Shown here piece by piece: positions 38,588-45,395 of a DNA stretch of 64,000 nucleotides. Numbering within the stretch: the stretch's first letter is position 1; each line of letters opens with the position of its first letter. The notes under the pieces were generated by a model. The model saw nothing but the letters and a program-made list of their open reading frames with translations. It was not told the DNA's origin and ran no database searches. The position numbers and the translations under genes were made by a program. Source of the DNA: Peptoniphilaceae bacterium (lineage in GTDB: Bacteria > Bacillota > Clostridia > Tissierellales > Peptoniphilaceae); assembly GCA_028726605.1 (NCBI GenBank), contig JAQYPV010000014.1:1-64000 (forward strand), given 5' to 3'.

Positions 38588-39835
38588 ATGGCAGGTTTGT
38601 TTGAAGAACTGAAGCGGCGCGATCAGGAGGGCCATCCCATTCGGCTGGGCGTCATCGGCGCGGGCCAGATGGGGCGGGGGCTCATTTCGCAGATTCCCGC
38701 CATTCCGGGGATGACGGTGACGGGCATTTGCGATGTCGACCTTTCGCGTGCGGAGCATGCGCGGGATCTCTACCGCGATCAGGATGACGATGGGAACGCC
38801 ATCACGGTGACGATGGATTTCCGTCAGGTGGTGAACGCGCGCGATGTGGATGTGGTCATCGAGGCGACGGGCAAGACGGAGCCGGGGGCGCAGGTGGCGC
38901 TTGCGACGTTCCTCGCGCGCAAGCACTTGGTATTGCTCAATGTGGAGGTGGACATCACCATCGGCGTCCTGATGAAGCAGCTCTTCGATACGGCGGGTCT
39001 GGTGTACACGGGGTCGGATGGCGATGAGCCGGCGGCGACGTTTGCGCTCTACCGGTTTGCGCGGGCCATGGGCATGGAGGTGCTGGTGGCCGGCAAGGGC
39101 AAGAACAACAAGTTGCGCCCGGAGGCCAATCCGGACACGGCGCTCGAGGAGGCGGAGGAAAAGCACATGAATCCGGCCATGCTGGCGTCGTTCCAGGACG
39201 GCACGAAGACCATGGCGGAGATGACGCTGCTTGCGAATGCGACGGGCTTCGTTCCCGATGTCGTGGGGATGCACGGGACGTCGGGCGATTTGGAGGCGAC
39301 GGTGGCGCAGCTGGACTTGGAGGAAAACGGCGGCGTCTTGTCTCAGTTCGGAGTGGTGGAGTACGTGGACGGCCTCGCGCCGGGCGTGTTCGTCATCGTG
39401 CGGGGGCAGAATGAGACGGTGCGTGAGGAACTCTGCTACATGCTCAAGAAGGACCGCGAGCACCAGATCCTCTACCGTCCCTTCCATTTGGGAAGCCTCG
39501 AGACGCCGCTCACGGCGGCGCGCGCGTTTCTGAACCACGAGGCGGCCATCGTGCCGTTGGATCACCCGGTGGCCGAGACGGTCGCCGTCGCCAAGCGTGA
39601 CATCAAGTCGGGCGAGGATGTGGACGGCATCGGCGGCTACTGTGTGCGCGGCGTCATCGAGACGCACCAGGCGCAGCAGGAGAACCGGCACATCCCTATC
39701 GGCCTCATCACCGGCCACTGCGTCGCGCGGCGCGACATCGCCAAAGACACGGTCCTCTCGAGCGACGACATCGCCCTCGACACCACGACGATGGTCTATC
39801 GCCTGCGCTCGCTGCAGGATACGACGATTGGGTGA
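38588..39835 (+). CDS. NAD(P)-binding oxidoreductase with C-terminal SAF-like domain
   Basis: The 415-residue product has an N-terminal Rossmann fold like homoserine dehydrogenase (LGVIGAGQMGRGLISQI near 21, VTGICDVDL, VVIEATGKTEPGA, and a middle stretch VYTGSDGDEPAATFALY and AGKGKNNKL). The C-terminal part (about 325-405: PLDHPVAETVAVAKRDIKSGEDVDGIGG, then VARRDIAKDTVLSSDDIAL) resembles SAF domains of sialic acid synthase and antifreeze-like proteins. Family members of this Rossmann/SAF type occur near sugar-acid catabolism genes, but none are adjacent here. The substrate is therefore unknown. GGGAGG lies 6 nt upstream of the start. Confidence 0.8.
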   Translation: MAGLFEELKRRDQEGHPIRLGVIGAGQMGRGLISQIPAIPGMTVTGICDVDLSRAEHARDLYRDQDDDGNAITVTMDFRQVVNARDVDVVIEATGKTEPGAQVALATFLARKHLVLLNVEVDITIGVLMKQLFDTAGLVYTGSDGDEPAATFALYRFARAMGMEVLVAGKGKNNKLRPEANPDTALEEAEEKHMNPAMLASFQDGTKTMAEMTLLANATGFVPDVVGMHGTSGDLEATVAQLDLEENGGVLSQFGVVEYVDGLAPGVFVIVRGQNETVREELCYMLKKDREHQILYRPFHLGSLETPLTAARAFLNHEAAIVPLDHPVAETVAVAKRDIKSGEDVDGIGGYCVRGVIETHQAQQENRHIPIGLITGHCVARRDIAKDTVLSSDDIALDTTTMVYRLRSLQDTTIG

Positions 39836-39866
39836 GGGCTGGGGGGCACTGGCCGGAAAGTTTGAG

Positions 39867-39887
39867 TGACGCGCGGGAGGCGCGTCA
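39867..39887 (+). terminator. Probable terminator of the oxidoreductase gene
   Basis: The perfect stem TGACGCGC/GCGCGTCA around GGGAG has only a weak TCTTG tail. Confidence 0.4.
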
Positions 39888-39944
39888 TCTTGACCGTCAA
39901 AGTGTGGCAGTCGTGACTCGCCGCTCGCCAGATGGTCTCCGATT

Positions 39945-39953
39945 TGATATAAT
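39945..39953 (+). promoter_or_regulatory. Extended -10 promoter of tRNA-Pro
   Basis: TGATATAAT (TG at 39945, TATAAT at 39948-39953) lies 29 bp before the tRNA, with no good -35. Confidence 0.5.
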
Positions 39954-39982
39954 GACAGCTCAGTGGCGCGAATGCGCCATGA

Positions 39983-40056
39983 CGGGGTGTGGCGCAGTTC
40001 GGTAGCGCGCGTGGTTTGGGACCATGAGGTCGCAGGTTCGAATCCTGTCACCCCGA
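39983..40056 (+). tRNA. tRNA-Pro (anticodon TGG)
   Basis: The acceptor CGGGGTG/CACCCCG, a D arm, the anticodon stem around TTTGGGA (anticodon TGG), and the T arm GCAGGTTCGAATCCTGT are intact. CCA is not encoded. A terminator follows at 40069, and beyond it an integrase relic points toward the tRNA. Confidence 0.94.
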
Positions 40057-40065
40057 TAATAGAGA

Positions 40066-40420
40066 AAACCGCCTGAAATCAATGGTTTCAGGCGGCTTTT
40101 GCTTTGCTGTTTTTTTGTTAATCCGCTGATTTGTCCTCAGTTTTGTCCTCAGTTCAAAAAAAACGATGTCGTCCATTGACGATTTTGCCTTGGACATCAT
40201 CTCATCGGTGACGTCAACATAGTATGAAAGTGTTATTTTAATATCAATATGGCTCATGAGAGATTGCAACTTTTTTTTGGGGGTGTCTCTGGTTCGGCCA
40301 TATATGTTGTAAGGTGTGGCGAAAGTCGTAAGGCGACGCGCGAACCGGGGGCGTTAAAACGTCAAGCTTTTTCAAGTGATTGCGTCCGCCCCGTTCCTGA
40401 AGCGTCATTTGTTTTAACAC
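40066..40420 (-). pseudogene. Tyrosine recombinase (integrase) C-terminal relic next to tRNA-Pro
   Basis: On the minus strand, fragments in different frames read YDFRHT (the catalytic His-x-x-Arg region), then TYMAEPETPPKK, then LQSLMSHIDIKITLSYYVDVTDEM. The last includes the GHxxIxxTLxYY pattern with the catalytic Tyr, although His-Ser replaces the more usual Gly-His neighbourhood (MSHIDIK). At least two frameshifts occur near 40270 and 40310, and the N-terminal two thirds are missing. It is the trace of an element once integrated at tRNA-Pro. I could not find a matching att duplicate. Confidence 0.7.
40069..40099 (+). terminator. Terminator of tRNA-Pro
   Basis: CCGCCTGAAA and TTTCAGGCGG form a 10-bp stem with a seven-base loop and a T run. 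It may also serve the opposing integrase relic. Confidence 0.75.
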
Positions 40421-40630
40421 GGGCGTGAATGCCCAATTCTTCAGACGGACGAAGCATCGGGCGGATTGCCTTCTTCATGGTGAACGGCGATTGTCTCACG
40501 CTTGCTATGCGGCAGGGAAAGCGTCCGCTTGGCTTTCGCCGTGACTGCCGGGCCACAGCATCGCCACGCGGCAGGGCCGTGGGTCGATTTGCCTCTCGCC
40601 ACGACGCTGAGGCCGCAACAGATCCGCGGC

Positions 40631-40921
40631 CTAGTTCAAATATGAAAAATCGGCAAACGAACGACGGTTTTTGGCAAAAGTGAAGTTCAATTTCACTTTT
40701 TCTAAAAAAGAACGAGCGAAAAGGGCCAAAAGTGTAGTTCAATTTTTTGTTAGAAAGGTTTGAACCACAAAATCGGCCAAAACGCAGTTCAAATAGAAAA
40801 TCCGCAAAATCGAACGAGCCAAAAGGCCGTTTTCGGTCGTTCAATTCTGATTTTATTCTATTTGAACTACGAATTATCAAAAATCAGTCGTTCAATTCTG
40901 TTTTTTAACCATTTGAACTAG
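40631..40921. repeat. 291-bp nested palindromic element with 11-bp terminal inverted repeats
   Basis: CTAGTTCAAAT (40631-40641) is the exact reverse complement of 40911-40921. Inside, AGTTCAAATAGAA (40786-40798) pairs with TTCTATTTGAACT (40856-40868), and GAACGA/TCGTTC pairs further in. GTTCAA or its complement occurs at least eight times. No protein is encoded. The layout suggests a MITE-like or nested foldback element. Confidence 0.6.
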
Positions 40922-41339
40922 TTTGGGTGTCGTGTCCCATGGGATTTCCATTATAGCGTTTGATTCTGAACCTTGGCACCGTCGACAACGATCAGATGAC
41001 GGGAGACGACGGCGGCGCGGGACGCGTGGAAGTTCATTCGGGAAATTGAATAGGTTCTAAAGATCAACCTGGGCAAAGGCGAGTTTTCGTCCATCAGCAG
41101 CGAAATTTGCGAGAGCCGATTGAAGCGACTGTAGAGGAATACAAGTGATGTACACACCTAAAATGACAGTCTTGTCGCTTAATACGAGAGAGATCACTAG
41201 AAAATTAGAATTGATTTGAATTTAGTGAGAAAAAATTCGCTTATGAAGTTGATAAAAGCATTTTTAGTGATAATATATTAGAAAAGAGGTAAATATTTAT
41301 TAAAGGCGAGTGTAAACGAATTCACGTGGGAGGCAAGCA
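40922..41339. other. Gap before ridA, no gene recognised
   Basis: 40922-41160 is GC-rich with short stop-broken frames in both strands, like decayed coding DNA of unknown origin. 41160-41330 is AT-rich and probably holds the ridA promoter, with AATATTATT-like runs near 41270-41300. Confidence 0.4.
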
Positions 41340-41729
41340 ATGGAAGATTGGAAGAAAGAATGCGTACAAACAGAGAAGGCACCGGCCGCAGTAGGACCCT
41401 ATTCGCAGGCGATTGCAATTGGCAATTTAATCTTTACTTCTGGCCAGTTACCACTGATAGCGGAAACTGGCGAAATGCCGGAAAGCGTAGTGGAACAAAC
41501 GCGAGCTTCACTGAACAATATCAAAGCGATTTTAGATGAGGCCGGATCCGATATGAGTCAAGTTATAAAAACGACGGTATTCATGACGGAACTTGAGTTT
41601 TTTAGCGACATGAATGAAGTTTACGCGAGTTTCTTCGCACACGGTGAGCTTCCTGCACGGTCATGTTTTCAAGTAGCGAGACTGCCAAAAGGAGCAAAGG
41701 TGGAGATTGAAGTCGTCGCAAGGAGATAA
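41340..41729 (+). CDS. ridA: RidA-family enamine/imine deaminase
   Basis: It hydrolyses reactive 2-aminoacrylate and related enamines from PLP enzymes before they damage other cofactors. The 129-residue product has the YjgF/RidA signatures: EKAPAAVGPYSQAIAIGNLIFTSGQLPL at the N terminus, EQTRASLNNIKAILDEAG, VIKTTVFMTEL and the C-terminal ARSCFQVARLPKGAKVEIEVVA with the substrate-binding Arg and Glu. GGGAGGC precedes the ATG. It is followed 12 bp later by the remains of a diaminopropionate ammonia-lyase gene, an enzyme that itself forms aminoacrylate-type intermediates. Confidence 0.95.
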   Translation: MEDWKKECVQTEKAPAAVGPYSQAIAIGNLIFTSGQLPLIAETGEMPESVVEQTRASLNNIKAILDEAGSDMSQVIKTTVFMTELEFFSDMNEVYASFFAHGELPARSCFQVARLPKGAKVEIEVVARR

Positions 41730-41741
41730 GAAGGAAACGCC

Positions 41742-41929
41742 ATGGATATAAAGCTTTTTACTAAGTTCAACGATGATAAAGCGAGATACGATATCAGCTT
41801 TTTGAGTGAATACGTCGCTAAGAAAATACTCCAATATCACAAAAGCTTTCCCATGTACGAGAAAACACCCCTTTGGGAATTGAATTGCCTTTCACAAGAA
41901 TTGGGGGTTCTGTCGGTGGCAGCACAACT
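41742..41929 (+). pseudogene. Truncated diaminopropionate ammonia-lyase (DpaL/YgeX) gene
   Basis: ATG 41742 with AAGGA upstream opens a frame reading KFNDDKARYDISFLSEYVAKK, then YHKSFPMYEKTPLWELNCLSQELGV. This resembles the first 60 residues of YgeX-type lyases (the xFHxxxPxYxxTPL pattern before the PLP-lysine region). Similarity stops near 41905, and the frame runs into a terminator hairpin, ending at 42041. All catalytic residues are lost. The family call is inference from this short segment. Confidence 0.55.
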
Positions 41930-41977
41930 GGGAGTGAATGGCGTCCGCGGAGGGCGTCATTCATTCCCTTTTTTTTC
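41930..41977 (+). terminator. Terminator after the truncated lyase gene
   Basis: GGGAGTGAATG and CATTCATTCCC pair with minor mismatch around a GC-rich loop, followed by eight T. Confidence 0.75.
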
Positions 41978-42037
41978 TGCTTTATACTATTATGATTGTC
42001 GAGTCGAAGAGAGGGTGATTGGGAAAGGACAGGGTGC

Positions 42038-42793
42038 GTGAATCAGGTAGAAAATCGCATTTTGATGTTGCAGTACATCAAGTTGACGGACTTTTGGGGA
42101 AAGGTGCTGGGCAAGGACTACGAGATCGTCTTGCACGACTTGTCGGATCCGGAGCATTCGATCATCGCCATCGCCAACAACGACATCAGTGGCCGTCAGG
42201 TGGGCGGCCCGTTGACCAACATCGCGCTGCAGCTGATCTCGAACAAATCGTATCTCAATGCCAACTTTCTGATGCACTACGATTCCAAGTCGCCGGATGG
42301 CAAGAAGCTGATCTCGCACACCTTTTTCATCAAGAACAGTCAGGATGAGCTGATCGGCTTGCTGTGTATCAATCACGACCCGAGCCGCTACATTCAGATG
42401 AGGAACCTCATCGCGGAAGTGCTCCAGCCGGACTGGTTCAATCATTCGAACTTTCAGTACAACACGAACGTGGCCGAAGACTACAAACAGGTGACGCAAA
42501 ACGCCGCCCCGCAAAGCGGCGGCAAGGTGGAGACGTTTCACAACACCTCACAGGAATTGACCAAAGAAATCGCCGTCGATGTCTTGCAGAGCATGAACAT
42601 TCGGCCCGGCGCGACGATGTCGGGGGACGAAAAATACCACTTCATCAAGCGCATGTACGATCAGGGCGTCTTCCTCGTCAAAGGTTCGGTCAAGGACGTC
42701 ATGGAAGTGATCAACTGTTCCCAGGCCACCGTCTACCGCTATCTCAGCGAAATCAAAAGCGAAGAAGAGCAACAGCCCGCATCCGACGAGTGA
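42038..42793 (+). CDS. YheO/DpaR-type transcriptional regulator (PAS-like plus HTH)
   Basis: The 251-residue product has an N-terminal YheO-like PAS domain (GKDYEIVLHDLSDPEHSIIAIANNDISGRQVGGPLT, then LISHTFFIKNSQDELIGLLCIN) and a C-terminal DauR-type helix-turn-helix (YDQGVFLVKGSVKDVMEVINCSQATVYRYLSEI). Relatives control diaminopropionate ammonia-lyase (DpaR) or D-arginine catabolism (DauR). The start is taken as GTG 42038 with AAAGGA 8 nt upstream. Its position after ridA and a lyase relic suggests that it once controlled that lyase. It now has lost the presumed target here. Confidence 0.85.
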   Translation: MNQVENRILMLQYIKLTDFWGKVLGKDYEIVLHDLSDPEHSIIAIANNDISGRQVGGPLTNIALQLISNKSYLNANFLMHYDSKSPDGKKLISHTFFIKNSQDELIGLLCINHDPSRYIQMRNLIAEVLQPDWFNHSNFQYNTNVAEDYKQVTQNAAPQSGGKVETFHNTSQELTKEIAVDVLQSMNIRPGATMSGDEKYHFIKRMYDQGVFLVKGSVKDVMEVINCSQATVYRYLSEIKSEEEQQPASDE

Positions 42794-42898
42794 CGCGCAG
42801 CGTCTGGCAGATTCCGCCCGCTGCGCCGAACCCCCTTGCGTCGAACAAGGCACGGGCGCGAAACGGGTATGTAAAAGACAAGGTTTGGCGCGAGGTGT

Positions 42899-43216
42899 TC
42901 ACCGGGTGGCTTTGTCGCCGCGGCAGGAACGTCCGCGCGTGGCATCGCAACAGCGAAAGACGGCGATGGTGGCCTGAAAGTCGGAGAGGACGTCGCAGGA
43001 GAGGGAGTAAATGGTCCATTTTCCGTCGCGCCGCGCGGTGACGAGGCCGCAGGTCTCGAGCAGTTTCATGTGGTGCGAGAGGGTGGGCTGGCTGATGTTG
43101 AGCCCGTCCAGGAGCTCGCAGGCGCAGCGTTCGCCGTGATCGAGGCAGCGCACGATTTGCAGGCGTTGCTCATTGCTCAGGGCTTTGCAAATGGATAAAA
43201 TTTCTCGGTCTTGCAT
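42899..43216 (-). CDS. ArsR-family metal-responsive repressor
   Basis: A small winged-helix repressor. The 105-residue product has the ArsR core ALSNEQRLQIVRCL, the metal box ERCACELLDGL (Cys-x-Cys in the recognition-helix region, as in arsenic sensors), the DNA-binding helix ISQPTLSHHMKLLETCGLV and the wing ARRDGKWTIYSL. Additional Cys (RCC) lie near the C terminus. The start at 43216 follows GAGGTGG. A perfect inverted repeat (43241-43257) directly upstream is the likely autoregulatory operator. No arsenic or other metal exporter gene is adjacent, so its target is unknown. Confidence 0.9.
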   Translation of the reverse strand: MQDREILSICKALSNEQRLQIVRCLDHGERCACELLDGLNISQPTLSHHMKLLETCGLVTARRDGKWTIYSLSCDVLSDFQATIAVFRCCDATRGRSCRGDKATR

Positions 43217-43240
43217 GGTCCACCTCATCGCAGTATACAG

Positions 43241-43257
43241 TCATAGCAGAACTATGA
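43241..43257. promoter_or_regulatory. ArsR-type operator
   Basis: The perfect inverted repeat TCATAG-CAGAA-CTATGA lies 25 bp before the repressor start. Confidence 0.6.
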
Positions 43258-43298
43258 GGACGTAACGAATTGATGGAAATAGATTAACAGGAGGGACG

Positions 43299-43391
43299 AT
43301 GAAGCGCAAGATAAAACGACGTGGCGCACCCAGGATACGGGAGCAAGCCTCCCCTCCGTATCCCAAAGGCGACCTCTTTCACCGTGCATGA
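43299..43391 (+). CDS. Possible 30-residue basic small protein or leader peptide
   Basis: ATG 43299 is preceded by AGGAGGG at ideal spacing and opens a 30-codon frame starting MKRKIKRRGAPRIREQ and ending at TGA 43389, inside the operator of the sugar-uptake operon. The frame includes an inverted repeat GGATACGG/CCGTATCC. There is no homology I recognise, and the strong ribosome site is the only support. Confidence 0.25.
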   Translation: MKRKIKRRGAPRIREQASPPYPKGDLFHRA

Positions 43392-43425
43392 AAACGTTTC
43401 ATTGTTTTACGCGATGTGTTATACT
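43388..43425 (+). promoter_or_regulatory. CcpA/LacI-type operator and promoter of the sugar ABC operon
   Basis: ATGAAAACGTTTCAT (43388-43402) is a perfect palindrome with the central CG typical of catabolite-responsive and LacI-family operators. It covers the expected -35 position of a promoter whose -10 is TATACT (43420-43425). A bound repressor would block RNA polymerase. No regulator gene of this family is in the window. Confidence 0.6.
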
Positions 43426-43481
43426 GGTGAAGTCAAAGCATGTGTGTGAATTCAAAGGAATTCAAAGGAAAGGAAGGTTTT

Positions 43482-44888
43482 ATGAATACGGTTAAAAAGG
43501 CCATGAGCGCCTTCATGATGCTGCTCCTGGTGGTGGTGTTGGCGGCGTGCGGCGGCCAAAAACCGGCTGAGTCCGAGGCGCCGGCCTCTGATGCGGCGGG
43601 CGGCGAAGCGACGGAAGCCGCGTCCGGCGAGGATGCGGGCGGCGAGACGGCCGGTATTCCGATGACGGGCCTCTCGGGAGAGATCACGGTGCAGGCGGAA
43701 GAGGCGTGGAAGCCGTACTATGAGGCGGCCATTCAGCGCGTGACCGAAGCCAATCCGGATGCCAAGATCACGATCATTGAAAAGGCAGCCATCGACAACC
43801 TCGACGTCATCGACCAGACGGGCCCGGACAACGCGGACGTCCCCGATGTCTTCGCCATTCCGGCGGACCGCATCTACGGCATGGTCGAGTCTGAGGACCT
43901 GGCCGCGCTCAACAGTGAAGCCATCATGACGACGGTCGGCGGTTGGGAGAACTTTGACAAGTTCAACGAAGGCCTGGGCGGCAACTTCAAGATCGGCGAA
44001 GAGTACTTCGGCTTCCCGATGAACATCGAGTCCCTCATCACCTTCAAGAACAAGGCGAATGCGGAGACGTCGGGCGTCGATCTCACGAAGCCGCTGGAAG
44101 TGACGGGCGAGAATTACAACAAAGTCCTCATTCCGGCGTTTGACGCGTGGTACGGCGTGGCGCTCCTGAATGCGGGCGGCGTCGAGCTCTTGCAGAAGAA
44201 CGACGATGGGACGTTTACGAGCGATATGACGACGGCTTGGGCGGACCTAGCGCCGGAAAAGCAGGACATCTTCAAGGCGCTGTTCGACTACTGGAAAGCC
44301 AACTTTGACAACAACACGTCGCTGTTCGACCCGGATGCCGGTTACGGCTACACGGATGCCGAGATCGCCTCGGGCAAGAACGGCATCTCGCGCCTGGGTG
44401 GCGCCTGGGATTACGAGAACATCGCGAAGGCGACCGGGGAAGAGAATCTGGAGATCGGCTCGCTGAACGACCTCACGATTGCGGGCAAACCGCTGGTTCA
44501 CTGGAAGGGCGGCTGGGCCTATGCCATCAACGTCCGCGATGAAGCGGATGAGGGCAAAATGGCCTTGGCGCAGGCGCTGATCGCAGAACTCGCCAATCCC
44601 AAGTTTGCGCAGGACTTCTTCCAGGCGACGGGCAAGATCATGGAGAACGTGCCGGCGGCGGACTACGAGGCGATGGGCCTGAATGACGCCGAAAAGGCGA
44701 CGGTGCTGGCGACGATCGAGTCGTATGAGAACGCCGTGGCGCGTCCGCTCTTCACGGAATACGGCAAGGTCTGGGATACGTGGAAGAACGCCGTGCTCTC
44801 TTGGAACTCGGTGAAACCGGCAGACGCTGAAGCGGCATACAACGAATTGAATTCGGCCTTCACGCAGATGATGGGTGAATTGAAGTAG
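43482..44888 (+). CDS. Maltose/maltodextrin-type ABC transporter substrate-binding lipoprotein
   Basis: The 468-residue product has a lipoprotein signal peptide with LAAC (lipidated Cys23), a Glu/Ala/Gly-rich tether (about 26-60) and a family 1 solute-binding fold. Segments typical of the maltodextrin group are DVPDVFAIPADRIYGMVESEDLA, FGFPMNIESLITFKN and the SRLGGAWDYENI region. The aromatic WKPYYEAA near the first strand and PLVHWKGGWAYAIN suggest a carbohydrate ligand, probably maltose or a malto-oligosaccharide (inference). AAAGGAAGG lies before the ATG. It is first in an operon with two permeases and an ATPase. Confidence 0.9.
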   Translation: MNTVKKAMSAFMMLLLVVVLAACGGQKPAESEAPASDAAGGEATEAASGEDAGGETAGIPMTGLSGEITVQAEEAWKPYYEAAIQRVTEANPDAKITIIEKAAIDNLDVIDQTGPDNADVPDVFAIPADRIYGMVESEDLAALNSEAIMTTVGGWENFDKFNEGLGGNFKIGEEYFGFPMNIESLITFKNKANAETSGVDLTKPLEVTGENYNKVLIPAFDAWYGVALLNAGGVELLQKNDDGTFTSDMTTAWADLAPEKQDIFKALFDYWKANFDNNTSLFDPDAGYGYTDAEIASGKNGISRLGGAWDYENIAKATGEENLEIGSLNDLTIAGKPLVHWKGGWAYAINVRDEADEGKMALAQALIAELANPKFAQDFFQATGKIMENVPAADYEAMGLNDAEKATVLATIESYENAVARPLFTEYGKVWDTWKNAVLSWNSVKPADAEAAYNELNSAFTQMMGELK

Positions 44889-44912
44889 GAATCAGCCGAG
44901 ATGGGATGAGAG

Positions 44913-44938
44913 AGGAGGCTTTGGCCTCCTTTCTTTTT
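44913..44938 (+). terminator. Intergenic terminator after the binding-protein gene
   Basis: AGGAGGC/GCCTCCT (44913-44930) is followed by TTCTTTTT. Partial termination here would make binding protein in excess over the permeases. Confidence 0.7.
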
Positions 44939-44963
44939 CCCTGTCGATGGCGAAGGAGCGGGC

Positions 44964-45395
44964 ATGTTTCAACAACGAAGGATTTCGCGCCAGAAAGCCA
45001 CGTTGGCGCTTTTGCTGACGGCGGGCTTCGTTTTCGTGCTCTGCCTGGAGACGATGATGCTGGCGAAGGACCGGCAGCTCTTCGGCGCATGGCAGGCCAT
45101 GGCTGGAGAAGGCGCACAGCTCGTGGACTACATCGGGGCGCTCTTGGTGCGCCTCCTGATCACTCTGGCCTTTCCGGTGACCTATGCCATCTACGTCTTC
45201 GTCGCGCAGCGTCGTGGCACGATGCCGTGGTTCGCCAAGGTGGCGTGGGGGCTCTTTTTGGCCTATACGGCGCTCATGAAGGTGCTGGAAGGGCAGACGG
45301 GAAACGCGTTCTGGTATGTGAGCGTGGCGCTCGCCATCGGCATTTTGCTCGTGCATTTACAAATCGACCGGTTGGAGGAAAGGAGACGGCCATGA
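44964..45395 (+). CDS. Small multispan membrane protein in the sugar ABC operon
   Basis: The 143-residue product has a basic N terminus (MFQQRRISRQK) and about four hydrophobic segments (about 12-32, 55-80, 85-105, 112-130), ending in a charged tail QIDRLEERRRP. I recognise no family. Its start has AAGGAGCGG upstream, and its end overlaps the permease start by 4 bp, so it is translationally coupled to the permease. A role as an accessory subunit of the transporter is inference from position only. Confidence 0.75.
   Translation: MFQQRRISRQKATLALLLTAGFVFVLCLETMMLAKDRQLFGAWQAMAGEGAQLVDYIGALLVRLLITLAFPVTYAIYVFVAQRRGTMPWFAKVAWGLFLAYTALMKVLEGQTGNAFWYVSVALAIGILLVHLQIDRLEERRRP

Noticed and set aside
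40362-40880. A 172-codon minus-strand frame between the integrase relic and ridA
   Set aside because: It crosses the nested palindromic element and codes for Phe/Arg-rich sequence without a fold signature or ribosome site.
42753-43041. Extension of the regulator-region frames (42364-43041) as a gene
   Set aside because: It is the +1 shadow of the DpaR-like gene running into the antisense of arsR.
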